In this document: piece by piece, positions 55,331-64,000 of the stretch
Numbering within the stretch: the first letter of the stretch is position 1
How the letters are laid out: the number at the start of each line of letters is the position of its first letter
Origin: Symbiopectobacterium purcellii
GTDB lineage: Bacteria; Pseudomonadota; Gammaproteobacteria; Enterobacterales; Enterobacteriaceae
Assembly (NCBI RefSeq): GCF_019797845.1
Contig: NZ_CP081864.1
Coordinates: 3,038,001 to 3,102,000, forward strand
DNA: 64,000 bases
Reading direction: 5' to 3'
The notes under the pieces: model-generated
What the model was told of the DNA's origin: nothing
Databases searched by the model: none
Seen by the model: the letters and a program-made list of their open reading frames with translations, nothing else
Made by a program: the position numbers and the translations under genes

Positions 55331-58118
55331 CCCATTCACTTATCGCGTTGCCATCGGCATCATGAGTCTGGCACTGCTAAGCTGTACCAGCACCGATCGC
55401 CCATCGGCTGACAGCGCGGTGCCGACGCGTACGGACATGCAACATTTCACGCTGGATAACGGGCTTAATGTCTATCTGCTGCCACGCGCACAGAAAGGCA
55501 TTGAGATGCGCCAGCTGGTGAAAAGCGGCTCGCTACAAGAGAACGAGCAGCAACGCGGGTTGGCACATTTCACAGAACACATGGCGTTCAAAGGCACTAC
55601 TCATTTCCCCGGCACCAGCGGGTTTAAACAGCTTGAGCAACAAGGCATCAAGCTGGGCAATCACGTCAACGCCGTGACCAGCTTCAATGCCACCACCTAC
55701 AAACTTTCGCTACCGCAGGCTACGCCCGAGCAGACCGCAACCGGCCTGCAACTGCTGTCTGACTGGGCACAAGGGATTACGTTCGAGCAGGAGGCCTTTG
55801 AAAAAGAGCGCGGGGTGATCGTTGAAGAGTGGCGAGTACGTCAAGGTGTAGGTTTCCGCATTAATCAGGCACTGGAACAATTGCGCTATCACGGTAGCCG
55901 CTATGCCGAACGCGACCCTATCGGCCTGCTGGATATTGTTCGGCAGGCACCGCTAGACCAAGCAAAAGCCTACTATCGCACCTGGTATCAGCCTGAACGC
56001 ATGGCACTGGTGCTTGTCAGCGAACTGGATCACTCTGCGATAAAAAGCGCTATTTCGCGTTATTTTTCCAGCAAACCCGCACAACCTGCCACGCCGGATA
56101 ATCCAGAGTGGCAGCGCTTTGCGCCACAATCCGCCTTGCTGGTTTCCCCCATTTTTGATCGTGAATATGGCGATCGGGTGATCCAGTTTTCCTTACAGCG
56201 TGATGCCGTTGCACCGCTGAATACCTCTGCCGGGCAACGTGACGATCTGTTGGATAATCTCTGGATACCTATCCTTAACCAACGCCTTGCCGTATTGGTA
56301 GACAACGGTGAACTCCCTTCCGCATCGGTCAATGAGCAAGGCGCATTGCTGGATGAAAAACGGCGCCAGCAGTTGATGATTGTGCGTCCCTCAGGACAAG
56401 ATTATCAGGGGGCATTGCGCTTACTCTGGACGGAAGTGCAACGCATGGCGACATCCCCGGTCAGCGATGATGAACTGAACGGCGTGCGTCAACGCTTGCT
56501 CGCCAAACTCAGCCAGCAGGCCGCCACACAGCAGCGTTATCAGAATGACTACCTGGCCGATCAGATAACCACGGCATTAGCGTTCCAGATGCCGTTGTTT
56601 GACAAAAAACAGCAGCTTTTTATGACCCATGCGCTGATCAAAGATGTCAAGCCAGCCGATCTGCAACGTCACGTCGCAGCGTTTCTCGAGAGTGCATCGC
56701 CCCGTTTGGCGCTCATCGGCCCGGATAGCGACAGCGCGGCATTCCAACCCCAGGCGTTCACCACACTCTGGCAGCAGATTCGCCGCTCTCAGCCGGGTCC
56801 GTTTGCCCTGCAAGCCCGTGCCGTTGCGTTAACGCTGCCCGCTCCCGTCACCGGACAGATCAGTGGACATCAGCCATTGCCTCTAGACAATACCGAACAG
56901 TGGACGCTGAGCAATCACATCACTGTCATTGTAAAAAGCGACAAGGCACTGCAAGACGATGTGCAGTTATCGTTGCGCATTCCCGGTGGCCGTTCGCTGG
57001 AAACCGAGGCAACCCCCGGATTGGTGGAATGGGCGCTGAAACTGCCGGAAAGTAGCGGCTACGGGAGCTACAGCAGTCGGGAACTCGCGTTGTTTAGCAA
57101 ACAACACAACCTCACGCTCCAGCCCTACAGCGAACTGTTGTATCACGGCTATCGCGGCAGTGCGCCTGCCGATGAGCTGGAAACCGTGCTTAAACTGCTC
57201 TACCTGAAAATTACCCAGCCTCAGTTCAACGGACAAAAGCTGGAACAGTACAAGGCCAGCTTTGCTTCCTCACTCAACCGGATGCCAGTAGAACGCAAGT
57301 TTCTGGATAACATAAACCGGGAAAGTTACCTGCATGGCGATCGCTTGACCATCATCCCTGAGGGCAACTGGCGGCAGTTTACCGCCTATCAGCTTCAGCA
57401 AAGCCATCAGCAATTGTTGGGAGCGACGCAGGATATGACGCTGGTGATTGCGGGTGCGGTAGATGTGCAAAGAGTGAAAGTGGCGGTGGAGCGCTGGATT
57501 GCCGCGTTACCTGCAACGGATCAACGTCTGCACTGGCGCGATGTCGGCATTCGCCCCAAAATGAGTTCGCTGACCAAAACCTATCCCCTCGCCAGCTCGG
57601 ATAAAAGCATGATCAGTATCCAGTTTGCCGCCCCCGCCCAGTGGTCAGCGCAAGAGGCCCTGGCACTGCAATTGCTGGATACTATCGTTAGTCAGCGTTT
57701 GCGGTTTGCGCTGCGTGAACAGGCAAGCGGCATTTATGCGTTGGGCTTTGCTTCCATGCTCGCCAAACTGCCTGTGCCCTACTACACCGGTCGATTGAAT
57801 TTTACCACCGCACCGGAACGCGCAGAGGAAATGACACGTCTGACCCAAACGGTGATCGCGTCATTACGCCAGCACGGTGTCACTGAGAAGGAGCTTAAGG
57901 AAGCCAAAAACCTCTGGCGTACCGAAAAGCAACCCGCCTGGCAGAGCGCAAGTTTCTGGGCCGATACGCTGGCGCAAACGGCAGCCGATGATAAAAACTT
58001 CGCGCGGTTGGATCAAGAACTCGCCATCTGGAATCGCCTAACCGTGGCTGATATCAATCGGGTAGCGGCACGCTATCTGGGGCAGAATGAGAAAGTCTTT
58101 ATGTTGACGCCACCGTGA
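55320..58118 (+). CDS. M16-family zinc protease (PqqL/FusC-like)
   Basis: A 932-residue periplasmic M16 protease with two pairs of M16 domains. The inverted zinc motif HFTEH is at residues 83-87, and the distal glutamate lies in ERGVIVEEW (about 162-170). The second half lacks the zinc motif, as in PqqL/FusC. The N-terminus ends in LALLSC (Cys22), a possible lipobox, or an ordinary signal. FusC degrades imported plant ferredoxin to release iron. Length equals E. coli PqqL (931). Intact and followed by a terminator. Retention of protease and transporter after loss of the receptor is notable. Confidence 0.88.
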   Translation: MRHNPFTYRVAIGIMSLALLSCTSTDRPSADSAVPTRTDMQHFTLDNGLNVYLLPRAQKGIEMRQLVKSGSLQENEQQRGLAHFTEHMAFKGTTHFPGTSGFKQLEQQGIKLGNHVNAVTSFNATTYKLSLPQATPEQTATGLQLLSDWAQGITFEQEAFEKERGVIVEEWRVRQGVGFRINQALEQLRYHGSRYAERDPIGLLDIVRQAPLDQAKAYYRTWYQPERMALVLVSELDHSAIKSAISRYFSSKPAQPATPDNPEWQRFAPQSALLVSPIFDREYGDRVIQFSLQRDAVAPLNTSAGQRDDLLDNLWIPILNQRLAVLVDNGELPSASVNEQGALLDEKRRQQLMIVRPSGQDYQGALRLLWTEVQRMATSPVSDDELNGVRQRLLAKLSQQAATQQRYQNDYLADQITTALAFQMPLFDKKQQLFMTHALIKDVKPADLQRHVAAFLESASPRLALIGPDSDSAAFQPQAFTTLWQQIRRSQPGPFALQARAVALTLPAPVTGQISGHQPLPLDNTEQWTLSNHITVIVKSDKALQDDVQLSLRIPGGRSLETEATPGLVEWALKLPESSGYGSYSSRELALFSKQHNLTLQPYSELLYHGYRGSAPADELETVLKLLYLKITQPQFNGQKLEQYKASFASSLNRMPVERKFLDNINRESYLHGDRLTIIPEGNWRQFTAYQLQQSHQQLLGATQDMTLVIAGAVDVQRVKVAVERWIAALPATDQRLHWRDVGIRPKMSSLTKTYPLASSDKSMISIQFAAPAQWSAQEALALQLLDTIVSQRLRFALREQASGIYALGFASMLAKLPVPYYTGRLNFTTAPERAEEMTRLTQTVIASLRQHGVTEKELKEAKNLWRTEKQPAWQSASFWADTLAQTAADDKNFARLDQELAIWNRLTVADINRVAARYLGQNEKVFMLTPP

Positions 58119-58182
58119 GGCAGCAGGGGCCACGACGATTTGTTTCAAATTGACGTGGTGAGATGTTTTCAAGATTAATAAA

Positions 58183-58222
58183 AAACCCAAATAGGGTCCA
58201 CATTCAGACCTTGTTTGGGTTT
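58183..58222 (+). terminator. Terminator-like hairpin after the protease gene
   Basis: AAACCCAAA (58183-58191) pairs with TTTGGGTTT (58214-58222), with ATAGGGTC/GACCTTG adding a few pairs inside. The plus-strand T's following are short, but the site lies 65 bases after the stop. Confidence 0.65.
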
Positions 58223-58369
58223 ATCTGTCACTCGGTATCGTGTGATACAGAATCGCCCCGCGATATTTCACGTAAACCACAGGAGTCGATGTCACCTATA
58301 CGGAAACGGCAAGGTTCGGTGTAAACAAAATAGCGTGCTTCGCACGCTGAAGTGGGCGTCTGGATCGCG

Positions 58370-59083
58370 TTACCAGAAGAAATCCACCTTCTGTTTTAAC
58401 AGGCTTCTTGGCATATAATCGTTCAGCCCTACCGTTCTGCAATATTCGATCAAGCCATTGAGCGACGTGGTTTGCGCTTTACTGTAAATGCCGTTCAAGC
58501 GGTTTTGCACTGTGCGATAAGAAAGGCACAATCTGTCAGCGATCTCTTTTGCCGAGAGTCGTCGAATAGCGAAGGAAATGATTTCCAGCTCACGTGGCGT
58601 AAAAATATCGACAGGTGGGGTGAGTGTGATAACGGAAGGTTTACTATTATTGAAAAAATCATATACCGAGTAGAAATTAAAGGCTTTGGCATAAAACATC
58701 GTGCCTAATACCTTGCCATCGCTAGCGTAGATCGGAAATTTGGCACAATACCAAGGTGCAAGAATCGCCTCACGGCCAAAATGCGCCGTTTCGATAACTT
58801 CAGCACCCTCTTTGCTCTGTTCTGCTTTTCTATCGTGTGCTTGTAATTCGGGCGCTAATTCACTCCAGGAGACCGGAACCTCCGAATCCAGTCTGCCTTC
58901 GAAATCAAACCCTTTAGGGATGTTGCAAAAATTCACTGCAGCTTGATTCATATAGACAAACTTCGATTCGTTGCTCTTTATTCCCCAAGGAATCGATGCA
59001 TGTTCCATAACAGAAATTAGGGGAATATTTTCAATGCCGCTGAGCACGATGGTTTTCTTCTCTTTACTTTTTCCATCATCCAT
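58370..59083 (-). CDS. PAS-LuxR transcriptional regulator
   Basis: A 237-residue regulator with an N-terminal PAS-like sensing domain (about residues 15-150, IPLISVMEHASIPWGIKSNESK) and a C-terminal LuxR/GerE helix-turn-helix (FTPRELEIISFAIRRLSAKEIADRLCLSYRTVQNRL, in part). Start ATG 59083 has AGAG upstream. No autoinducer synthase is nearby and the PAS domain is not the AHL-binding type, so it is not a quorum-sensing LuxR. Targets are unknown; it is an orphan unit. Confidence 0.82.
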   Translation of the reverse strand: MDDGKSKEKKTIVLSGIENIPLISVMEHASIPWGIKSNESKFVYMNQAAVNFCNIPKGFDFEGRLDSEVPVSWSELAPELQAHDRKAEQSKEGAEVIETAHFGREAILAPWYCAKFPIYASDGKVLGTMFYAKAFNFYSVYDFFNNSKPSVITLTPPVDIFTPRELEIISFAIRRLSAKEIADRLCLSYRTVQNRLNGIYSKAQTTSLNGLIEYCRTVGLNDYMPRSLLKQKVDFFW

Positions 59084-59414
59084 ACGGATCTCTATTTCAG
59101 CCGTCAATCAACACATAATCTCACAGTGTAAAATCATTATAATCAGATCGATAAAAGAATCCCTGATGTCAGCCTATCGTCGATGACAAGAATATTATAC
59201 GCCTAAAAAGATAGAGTACAATATACTCTAGTATAACGAGATGGCTTCAAACAGGTATCACTGACTGACTCGTTGCTGAAGTTATTTACTATTAACCTGA
59301 AAACCCAATATATGTAAATGCATAATTGAAGAAGCTAATTAATAGGTTACATATAATATAAAATAAATAGTACCAGGCATCCGTAAAGGGCAGGCTAAAC
59401 CTGCCCTCACTCGA
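59084..59414. other. AT-rich intergenic region
   Basis: About 330 bases between the PAS-LuxR gene start and the dbpA end. Only the dbpA terminator hairpin (59388-59406) is recognised. The long A/T stretch probably holds the regulator's promoter. Confidence 0.55.
59388..59406 (-). terminator. dbpA terminator
   Basis: A 7-bp stem GGGCAGG / CCTGCCC with loop CTAAA, followed on the minus strand by TTTACGG, 9 bases after the dbpA stop. Confidence 0.8.
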
Positions 59415-60797
59415 TTATTTCAATAACCGAGCCTTGCAGCTTTTGCCTTTGATTTTACCTTTAAGCAGTTGCTGCAATGCACGTTTGGCGCTGGCCTTGC
59501 GAATCGCCACGTAAGCATGTACCGGAAACATATCAATTTTACCGACTTCTGCCGCCGTCAATCCCGCATCGCCGGTTAATGCCCCAAGGATATCACCAGG
59601 GCGAATTTTGGCTTTTTTACCACCATCAATGCACAGCGTCATCATCTCTGGCTCCAGCATCGCTTCCGCGTTACGCGTGAGAGAACCCGCAGACGCCCAC
59701 TGCACTTTCATGCCGAGCATGTCTTCCAACAGATTCACCCGCGCCATTTCCTGCGGCGTGCACAGGCTAACCGCTACGCCTTGCTGACCGGCACGCCCGG
59801 TACGACCGATACGGTGCACATGCACTTCCGGATCGAACGCCAGTTCAAAATTGACCACCAGTTCCAGATCTTTAATATCCAGACCGCGCGCCGCCACATC
59901 GGTCGCGACCAGCACACGGCAACTGTGATTGGCAAAACGCACCAGAACCTGATCGCGATCGCGTTGCTCAAGATCGCCGTGCAGCGCCAGCACGCTGATA
60001 CCGCGCGCTTCCAGCGTTTCGAACACGCTCTGACAATCACGTTTGGTGTTGCAAAACACTACGCTAGAACGGGGTTGGTGATGATTCAAAACGGCCACTA
60101 ACAGCGGCAAACGCTGTTGCGCGGTAGTCTCGTAAAAATGTTGTTCGATCGCGGGGGCGACTTCATCGTCCGTCACGTCCACGCGCAGCGGCTCGCGCTG
60201 AACACGGGCGCTAATCTGTTCGATTTCCTGCGGGTAGGTGGCGGAAAACAGTAGGGTTTGCCGCTCGGGCGAGGTGTAGGAAATCACATCATCAATGGCG
60301 TCGCTAAACCCCATATCCAGCATACGATCGGCTTCATCCAGCACCAACACGTTGAGGTTGTCCAGCAACAGGGATTGCTTGCGCAGGTGTTCCTGAAGCC
60401 GCCCCGGCGTACCCACCACAATGTGCGGCGCATGCACCAGTGAGTCAAGTTGCGGCCCCATCGGCTGACCACCGCACAACGTGAGGATTTTAATATTCTG
60501 CGTAAAACGCGCCAGGCGGCGCAGCTCTTTGCTCACCTGATCCGCCAGTTCACGCATGGGGCACAGCACCAGAGCCTGCGTGGTAAAATCGCTCACCACG
60601 ATACGATTCAACAAACCGATACCAAATGCCGCCGTTTTCCCGCTGCCAGTCTTTGCTTTCGCACGCACATCCACACCGCTTAACACGGCAGGCAGCGCAG
60701 CAGCCTGAACGGGCGTCATTTCGCTGTAGCCCAGTTCATCAAGATTAGAGAGCTGCTCCGCAGGCAGCGCCAGAGAAGAAAAAGAAGTTGTACTCAC
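59415..60797 (-). CDS. dbpA: ATP-dependent RNA helicase DbpA
   Basis: A 460-residue DEAD-box helicase that acts in 50S ribosome assembly through hairpin 92 of 23S rRNA. Motif Q (MTPVQAAALPAVL), I (AKTGSGKTAAFG), II (LDEADRMLDMGF), III (SAT), V (VLVATDVAARGLDI) and VI (HRIGRTGRAG) are present. The C-terminal RNA-binding domain ends GKIKGKSCKARLLK, diagnostic for DbpA. The GTG start at 60797 gives E. coli-like length (457); an ATG at 60842 would add 15 residues not seen in DbpA. Intact. Confidence 0.93.
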   Translation of the reverse strand: MSTTSFSSLALPAEQLSNLDELGYSEMTPVQAAALPAVLSGVDVRAKAKTGSGKTAAFGIGLLNRIVVSDFTTQALVLCPMRELADQVSKELRRLARFTQNIKILTLCGGQPMGPQLDSLVHAPHIVVGTPGRLQEHLRKQSLLLDNLNVLVLDEADRMLDMGFSDAIDDVISYTSPERQTLLFSATYPQEIEQISARVQREPLRVDVTDDEVAPAIEQHFYETTAQQRLPLLVAVLNHHQPRSSVVFCNTKRDCQSVFETLEARGISVLALHGDLEQRDRDQVLVRFANHSCRVLVATDVAARGLDIKDLELVVNFELAFDPEVHVHRIGRTGRAGQQGVAVSLCTPQEMARVNLLEDMLGMKVQWASAGSLTRNAEAMLEPEMMTLCIDGGKKAKIRPGDILGALTGDAGLTAAEVGKIDMFPVHAYVAIRKASAKRALQQLLKGKIKGKSCKARLLK

Positions 60798-60905
60798 AGT
60801 GATTGCTCTACCAACGACGACAAAGGAAAGGCACGCTGTCATCAGGCACAGCGCATATGAGCCGCAATCATAGCAGAATTTGTCATGATTAACCGATTTA
60901 CCGCG

Positions 60906-61640
60906 TCAGGCCAACGCGGTAAACCCGTTATTGACCAGAAGATCCTGCCCTTGCGGGGACAAGATGGTATCTGCCAGCAGACGAGCCTCCGATCTGACCG
61001 GGTTCAGCAGTGCCAGCCTATATTCCGCGGTGATGTTGTAGGGCGGCGGCACGACCACCACGTGTAAATCCGGCTGGTTCAGCAATAACGGCAAGTAGCT
61101 GGAATAGCCGATGTGCATATCACTCTGCCCACTTCGGATCAGATAGCTCCCAGCGGTCATCCCCGGTGGGACATTGTGCGTCATTGAGCCCCCCACCAGC
61201 GGTTTGGCCTTGTCGCGCAGTAACCTGCCGGTGCCGGGATGATAGTGTTCGATACGATCAAACAGTTGAAAAGCGTAATCGCCACCGGGGTCATTTCCTG
61301 GGGTTGACGTTGAGAGCACAAATCGAGCGTCGCACAGTGCGGATAGCCAGTGCTGCGAGGTCAATTGCGGTACATTGCGCATCGCAATACACAGGTGATT
61401 GCGGGTAAAGACCATCGTGTCATGCGCCAGCCCGAGCATTTTCAAGCGCAGAGGGTGAGCGCAGTTGGCCGATGCAAAGAGATCGACCTCATCCCCCTGC
61501 TCGATTTTCTCACGCAACAGCCCCGCCGGACCGAACGTTGTCATCACCTCCAACGGATGGCTTTCAGAAAATGCAGCCAGCAGCGGTGTCAATGCGTTAC
61601 GCAGGCTGCCCGCCGCATAGACGCGTAGAGGAAGCGTCAT
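60906..61640 (-). CDS. ModA-like molybdate/tungstate-type binding protein without signal peptide
   Basis: A 244-residue protein of the bacterial extracellular solute-binding family 11/ModA fold: LRVYAAGSLRNALTPLLAAF, FGPAGLLREKIEQGDEVDLFASAN and STPGNDPGGDYAFQLFDRIE are typical ligand-loop segments. No signal peptide precedes the domain (start MTLPLRVYAAGS), so it is probably cytosolic. Its start overlaps the stop of the ABC ATPase gene by 4 bases. It may bind oxyanion as a sensor or store, or be a lost-signal paralogue. The ligand is inferred from family only. Confidence 0.72.
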   Translation of the reverse strand: MTLPLRVYAAGSLRNALTPLLAAFSESHPLEVMTTFGPAGLLREKIEQGDEVDLFASANCAHPLRLKMLGLAHDTMVFTRNHLCIAMRNVPQLTSQHWLSALCDARFVLSTSTPGNDPGGDYAFQLFDRIEHYHPGTGRLLRDKAKPLVGGSMTHNVPPGMTAGSYLIRSGQSDMHIGYSSYLPLLLNQPDLHVVVVPPPYNITAEYRLALLNPVRSEARLLADTILSPQGQDLLVNNGFTALA

Positions 61641-62410
61641 CGCGGCTCCGTTAAGGTAAACAAGGGGATAAGCGCCTGATAAGGCGGTTGCTCAGGCATC
61701 TCAAGCGTAACTTGCCGCACGGGAATACCGTAAAGACGGGTCAGGTTCTCTTCTGTCACCACCTTATCGCGGTGGCCGTAGAGATACTGTTTGTCTGCCA
61801 TCAACAACAACGCCCGCTGCGCGATCGCCAACGCATGAGACGGGTCGTGGGTGGTGAGTAAAATACACAGCCCTTGCTCACGCGCCAACTGAGTCAGCAA
61901 TTGCAGCACCTGCGCCTGATTATGTAAATCAAGTGCGGCGGTCGGTTCATCGAGGATCAGCGTCTGGCATTCCGAGGCCAGCGCACGTGCAATCAACACC
62001 AGTTGCCGCTGCCCACCCGACAGCGCGCTAAAATCACGCTCGGCCAGTGCCGCGATATCCAGCATCTCCAGCGCACGGTGCGCCGCAGCAATATCGTGCG
62101 CCGTCGGCAGGGAAAACAGCGCTATGCGCCCTGCTCGCCCCATCAGTACCATATCCAGCACGCTGTAGGAGAAGGGCGGCGTAAAAAGCTGTGGCACAAA
62201 ACCTATCGCCCCGTTCCGTTGTACTGTCCCGGCCAACGGCGGCAGAAAACCGAGCAGTGTGTGCAGTAGTGTGGTTTTTCCCCGACCGTTGGCACCCAAA
62301 ATGGCGGTGATTTCCCCGGCACGGCAGCACAGTTCGAGCGGCGGGAAAAACGGCTCTCCCGCGTGATAGCCATACGCCAGCGCCTGTGTAGATAATCGAA
62401 TCAGTGACAT
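61637..62410 (-). CDS. ABC importer ATPase (MolC/FecE/BtuD-type)
   Basis: A 257-residue ATPase with Walker A GANGRGKTT (ILGANGRGKTTLLHTLLGF), signature LSGGQRQLVLIARALA, Walker B TLILDEPTAALD and H-loop LLTTHDPSHAL. It is the type II (vitamin B12/metal-chelate) class. It starts at ATG 62410; a longer frame upstream covers the permease end and is not used. It pairs with the permease four bases upstream. Confidence 0.85.
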   Translation of the reverse strand: MSLIRLSTQALAYGYHAGEPFFPPLELCCRAGEITAILGANGRGKTTLLHTLLGFLPPLAGTVQRNGAIGFVPQLFTPPFSYSVLDMVLMGRAGRIALFSLPTAHDIAAAHRALEMLDIAALAERDFSALSGGQRQLVLIARALASECQTLILDEPTAALDLHNQAQVLQLLTQLAREQGLCILLTTHDPSHALAIAQRALLLMADKQYLYGHRDKVVTEENLTRLYGIPVRQVTLEMPEQPPYQALIPLFTLTEPR

Positions 62411-62414
62411 AGTA

Positions 62415-63431
62415 TCAACCTCTGCGCGGCCGTTGCGTTTTATACAGCAGCACGGCAAACAGCGGTGCGCCAAACAGTGCCGTAAGGATCCCGAGCGGGA
62501 TCTCCGCATCACTGAGCGTGCGCGCCAAATCATCCACCAGCACCATAAACCCACCGCCAAGCCAGAATGATACCGGCAATAAACGCCGGTGATCGGCCCC
62601 CACCAACATGCGCGCAACGTGAGGGATCACCAGCCCAATCCAGCCAATGCTGCCGCTCACGGCCACCTGTGCAGCCACCACCGCCGCGCACAGGCTCAAC
62701 ACCAGCCAGCGCACTGGCTGCACTGCCATGCCCAGCGTGCGCGCATCTTGCTCACCCATCGATAGCACATTAATGTGCCAACGCAGGCGCAACAGCAGTC
62801 CTCCCGCCAGACCGAGCGGCAGCACCAGTGTGACCAGTTTGTCCCAGTGGGCGGTAGCGAAACTCCCCAACAGCCAAAACACAATACTCGGCAATTTTTC
62901 TTCGGTATCCGCCAGATATTGCATCAGACTGACCAGTGCACCGAAAAAGCCGCTGATGATGACCCCTGCCAGTATCAGGATCAGGACATTCTGCTTGCCC
63001 AACGCGGCGGCCATCATGAACACCAGCAGCAGGGCGACCATGCCAAACGTGAACGTCGAGAGCAGCAGAAACAGCGGTGTCCAACTCAGCAAGATAGCCA
63101 GCGTGCCGCCAAACGCTGCACCGGCAGAGACGCCAATAATGTGTGGATCAACCAGTGGGTTGCGGAACACGCCTTGCAGTGTGGCACCGCTCAGGGCTAA
63201 TCCTGCTCCGGCACACAGCGCGAGTAGCACCCGAGGTAAGCGCACACTCCACACGACCTGACGTTCAATATCACTCAAGGTCGGATTACTGCCAGACAAA
63301 GGCTCGACCAGTATCTGAACAATGCGCCACGGGGAAAGGCCATAGCGCCCTAGCTCCAATGAGCACAGGGCAATCAGTAAGGTCCCCACCACCACGGTCA
63401 GCAGCGTAATACGATAGCGGTGTGCCGTCAT
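62415..63431 (-). CDS. ABC importer permease (FecCD/MolB-type)
   Basis: A 338-residue FecCD-family permease with about ten membrane helices. Family motifs include LRLPRVLLALCAGAGLALSGATLQGVFRNPLVDPHIIGVSAGAAFGG and GSIGWIGLVIPHVARMLVGADHR (both given in part). It forms the channel of a type II importer for metal chelates, cobalamin or, in the Mol branch, molybdate and tungstate. Its ATG overlaps the binding-protein gene stop. Intact. Confidence 0.87.
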   Translation of the reverse strand: MTAHRYRITLLTVVVGTLLIALCSLELGRYGLSPWRIVQILVEPLSGSNPTLSDIERQVVWSVRLPRVLLALCAGAGLALSGATLQGVFRNPLVDPHIIGVSAGAAFGGTLAILLSWTPLFLLLSTFTFGMVALLLVFMMAAALGKQNVLILILAGVIISGFFGALVSLMQYLADTEEKLPSIVFWLLGSFATAHWDKLVTLVLPLGLAGGLLLRLRWHINVLSMGEQDARTLGMAVQPVRWLVLSLCAAVVAAQVAVSGSIGWIGLVIPHVARMLVGADHRRLLPVSFWLGGGFMVLVDDLARTLSDAEIPLGILTALFGAPLFAVLLYKTQRPRRG

Positions 63432-64000
63432 TGTGCTGCTGAATTGTCTGCGCGGTAATCCATACGGTAGAAGCGCTGGTAATAGTCATTCGCGGCTTTT
63501 TGCATATCCACATCGGCAAAACGTTCCGGATAGAGTTTTTTCGCCATCCACAGTTCGCCAATGGCTAACGCTTCTGGCATCGGATATCCCCAGGCTTTGG
63601 CGTATTCCGGCATCAGATAAACCCGATGTTGTTTCACCGCATCAATCGCCTGCCAGGCCGGATCGTTGACGATCTGCTGCACCACATCCGGATAACGATC
63701 CTGCACGAAAATGACCTGTGGGTTCCAGGCCAGCACATTCTCAATCGAGACCTGTTTGAAGCCTTTGATAGAGGCTGCCGCCACGTTCATGGCACCGGCG
63801 TGAGACATCATCAGGCCGGTATATTTTCCTGAGCCGTAGGTGGTCAGATCGGGGTTAGCCATATAAACGCGGATGCGCTTCGCTTCAGGGATAGCCGCGA
63901 TGTGGGCACTGACTTTTTCCCGTTCGCTAAAGGTATAGCTGATAAGCGCTTCCGCTTGTTTCTGGCGCTCCACCACGTCACCGATCAAGCGGATGCCCGT
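63428..64000 (-). CDS. Periplasmic binding protein (MolA/BtuF-like), 5' end outside the window
   Basis: The C-terminal roughly 190 residues of a cluster A-II binding protein (RIRVYMANPDLTTYGSGKYTGLMM, NVLAWNPQVIFVQDRYPDVVQQIVND, VYLMPEYAKAWGYPMPEALAIGELW). The frame is open to the right edge, so the signal and first domain lie beyond the window. It overlaps the permease gene. Together the three genes resemble MolABC of Haemophilus, which carries molybdate and tungstate. With a ModA-like gene at the operon end that ligand is plausible, but iron-siderophore uptake is an alternative. Confidence 0.8.
   Translation of the reverse strand, partial: TGIRLIGDVVERQKQAEALISYTFSEREKVSAHIAAIPEAKRIRVYMANPDLTTYGSGKYTGLMMSHAGAMNVAAASIKGFKQVSIENVLAWNPQVIFVQDRYPDVVQQIVNDPAWQAIDAVKQHRVYLMPEYAKAWGYPMPEALAIGELWMAKKLYPERFADVDMQKAANDYYQRFYRMDYRADNSAAQ

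Noticed and set aside
58370..59083. Quorum-sensing LuxR receptor
   Set aside because: The N-terminal domain looks PAS-like rather than autoinducer-binding, and no luxI-type gene is present in the window.

Overview
The window looks like the chromosome of a plant-associated member of the Pectobacteriaceae (Dickeya, Pectobacterium, Brenneria or Lonsdalea kin). The evidence is a complete-order out type II secretion (T2SS) locus flanked by pectinase genes, a perfect-consensus KdgR box, a fixABCX set of the E. coli cai/fix type, and a ferredoxin-uptake (Fus/YddAB-PqqL type) locus. Assignment below family level is not possible from the sequence alone. The striking general feature is fresh gene decay. 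At least twelve genes carry a nonsense codon, frameshift, deletion or IS insertion, and most of them are host-interaction or surface functions, while housekeeping genes are intact.

Layout. 1-1.9 kb: an old yellow enzyme gene and an intergenic region with a possible 23-residue membrane peptide. 1.9-13.4 kb: the out operon on the minus strand (outC to outO). outD is frameshifted, outE has a frameshifting deletion, outF has an in-frame amber codon, outJ is missing, and outK has lost its 5' end. 13.5-18 kb: a GH28 polygalacturonase lipoprotein gene cut by an IS5-family element, and an intact PL1 pectate lyase lipoprotein gene. 18.5-19.5 kb: outB and the pilotin gene outS. 19.7-24.5 kb: alaC, then a plus-strand D-amino-acid cluster (dgcN, dgcA, D-amino acid aminotransferase). 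24.6-34.3 kb: a large mechanosensitive channel gene and a 6.8-kb autotransporter gene with an ochre codon 87 codons before its natural end. 34.5-36.4 kb: tRNA-Arg(TCT), a small DUF1471 protein and the SOS endonuclease gene cho.

36.4-48.7 kb is the most interesting region: a minus-strand run of eleven genes encoding a CoA ligase, a family III CoA transferase, the activator and both subunits of a radical 2-hydroxyacyl-CoA dehydratase, a GntP-type carrier, an acyl-CoA dehydrogenase and FixABCX, with a divergent AraC-type regulator. Together these predict uptake and CoA activation of a 2-hydroxy acid, radical dehydration to the enoyl-CoA, and reduction by the dehydrogenase with electrons from FixABCX. 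This resembles the reductive Stickland branch of clostridia built on a cai/fix chassis. The carrier and the dehydrogenase both carry premature stops, so this strain may have lost the pathway.

50.2-58.1 kb: a tonB-like gene, an ECF sigma gene (frameshifted at a T8 run), fecR (frameshifted), a TonB-dependent receptor remnant, a YddA/FusD-type ABC protein and a PqqL/FusC-type M16 protease. It has Fur-like boxes and a small MITE-like element. 58.4-64 kb: an orphan PAS-LuxR regulator, dbpA, and a molybdate/tungstate-like importer of the BtuCDF/MolABC type accompanied by a ModA-like protein without a signal peptide.
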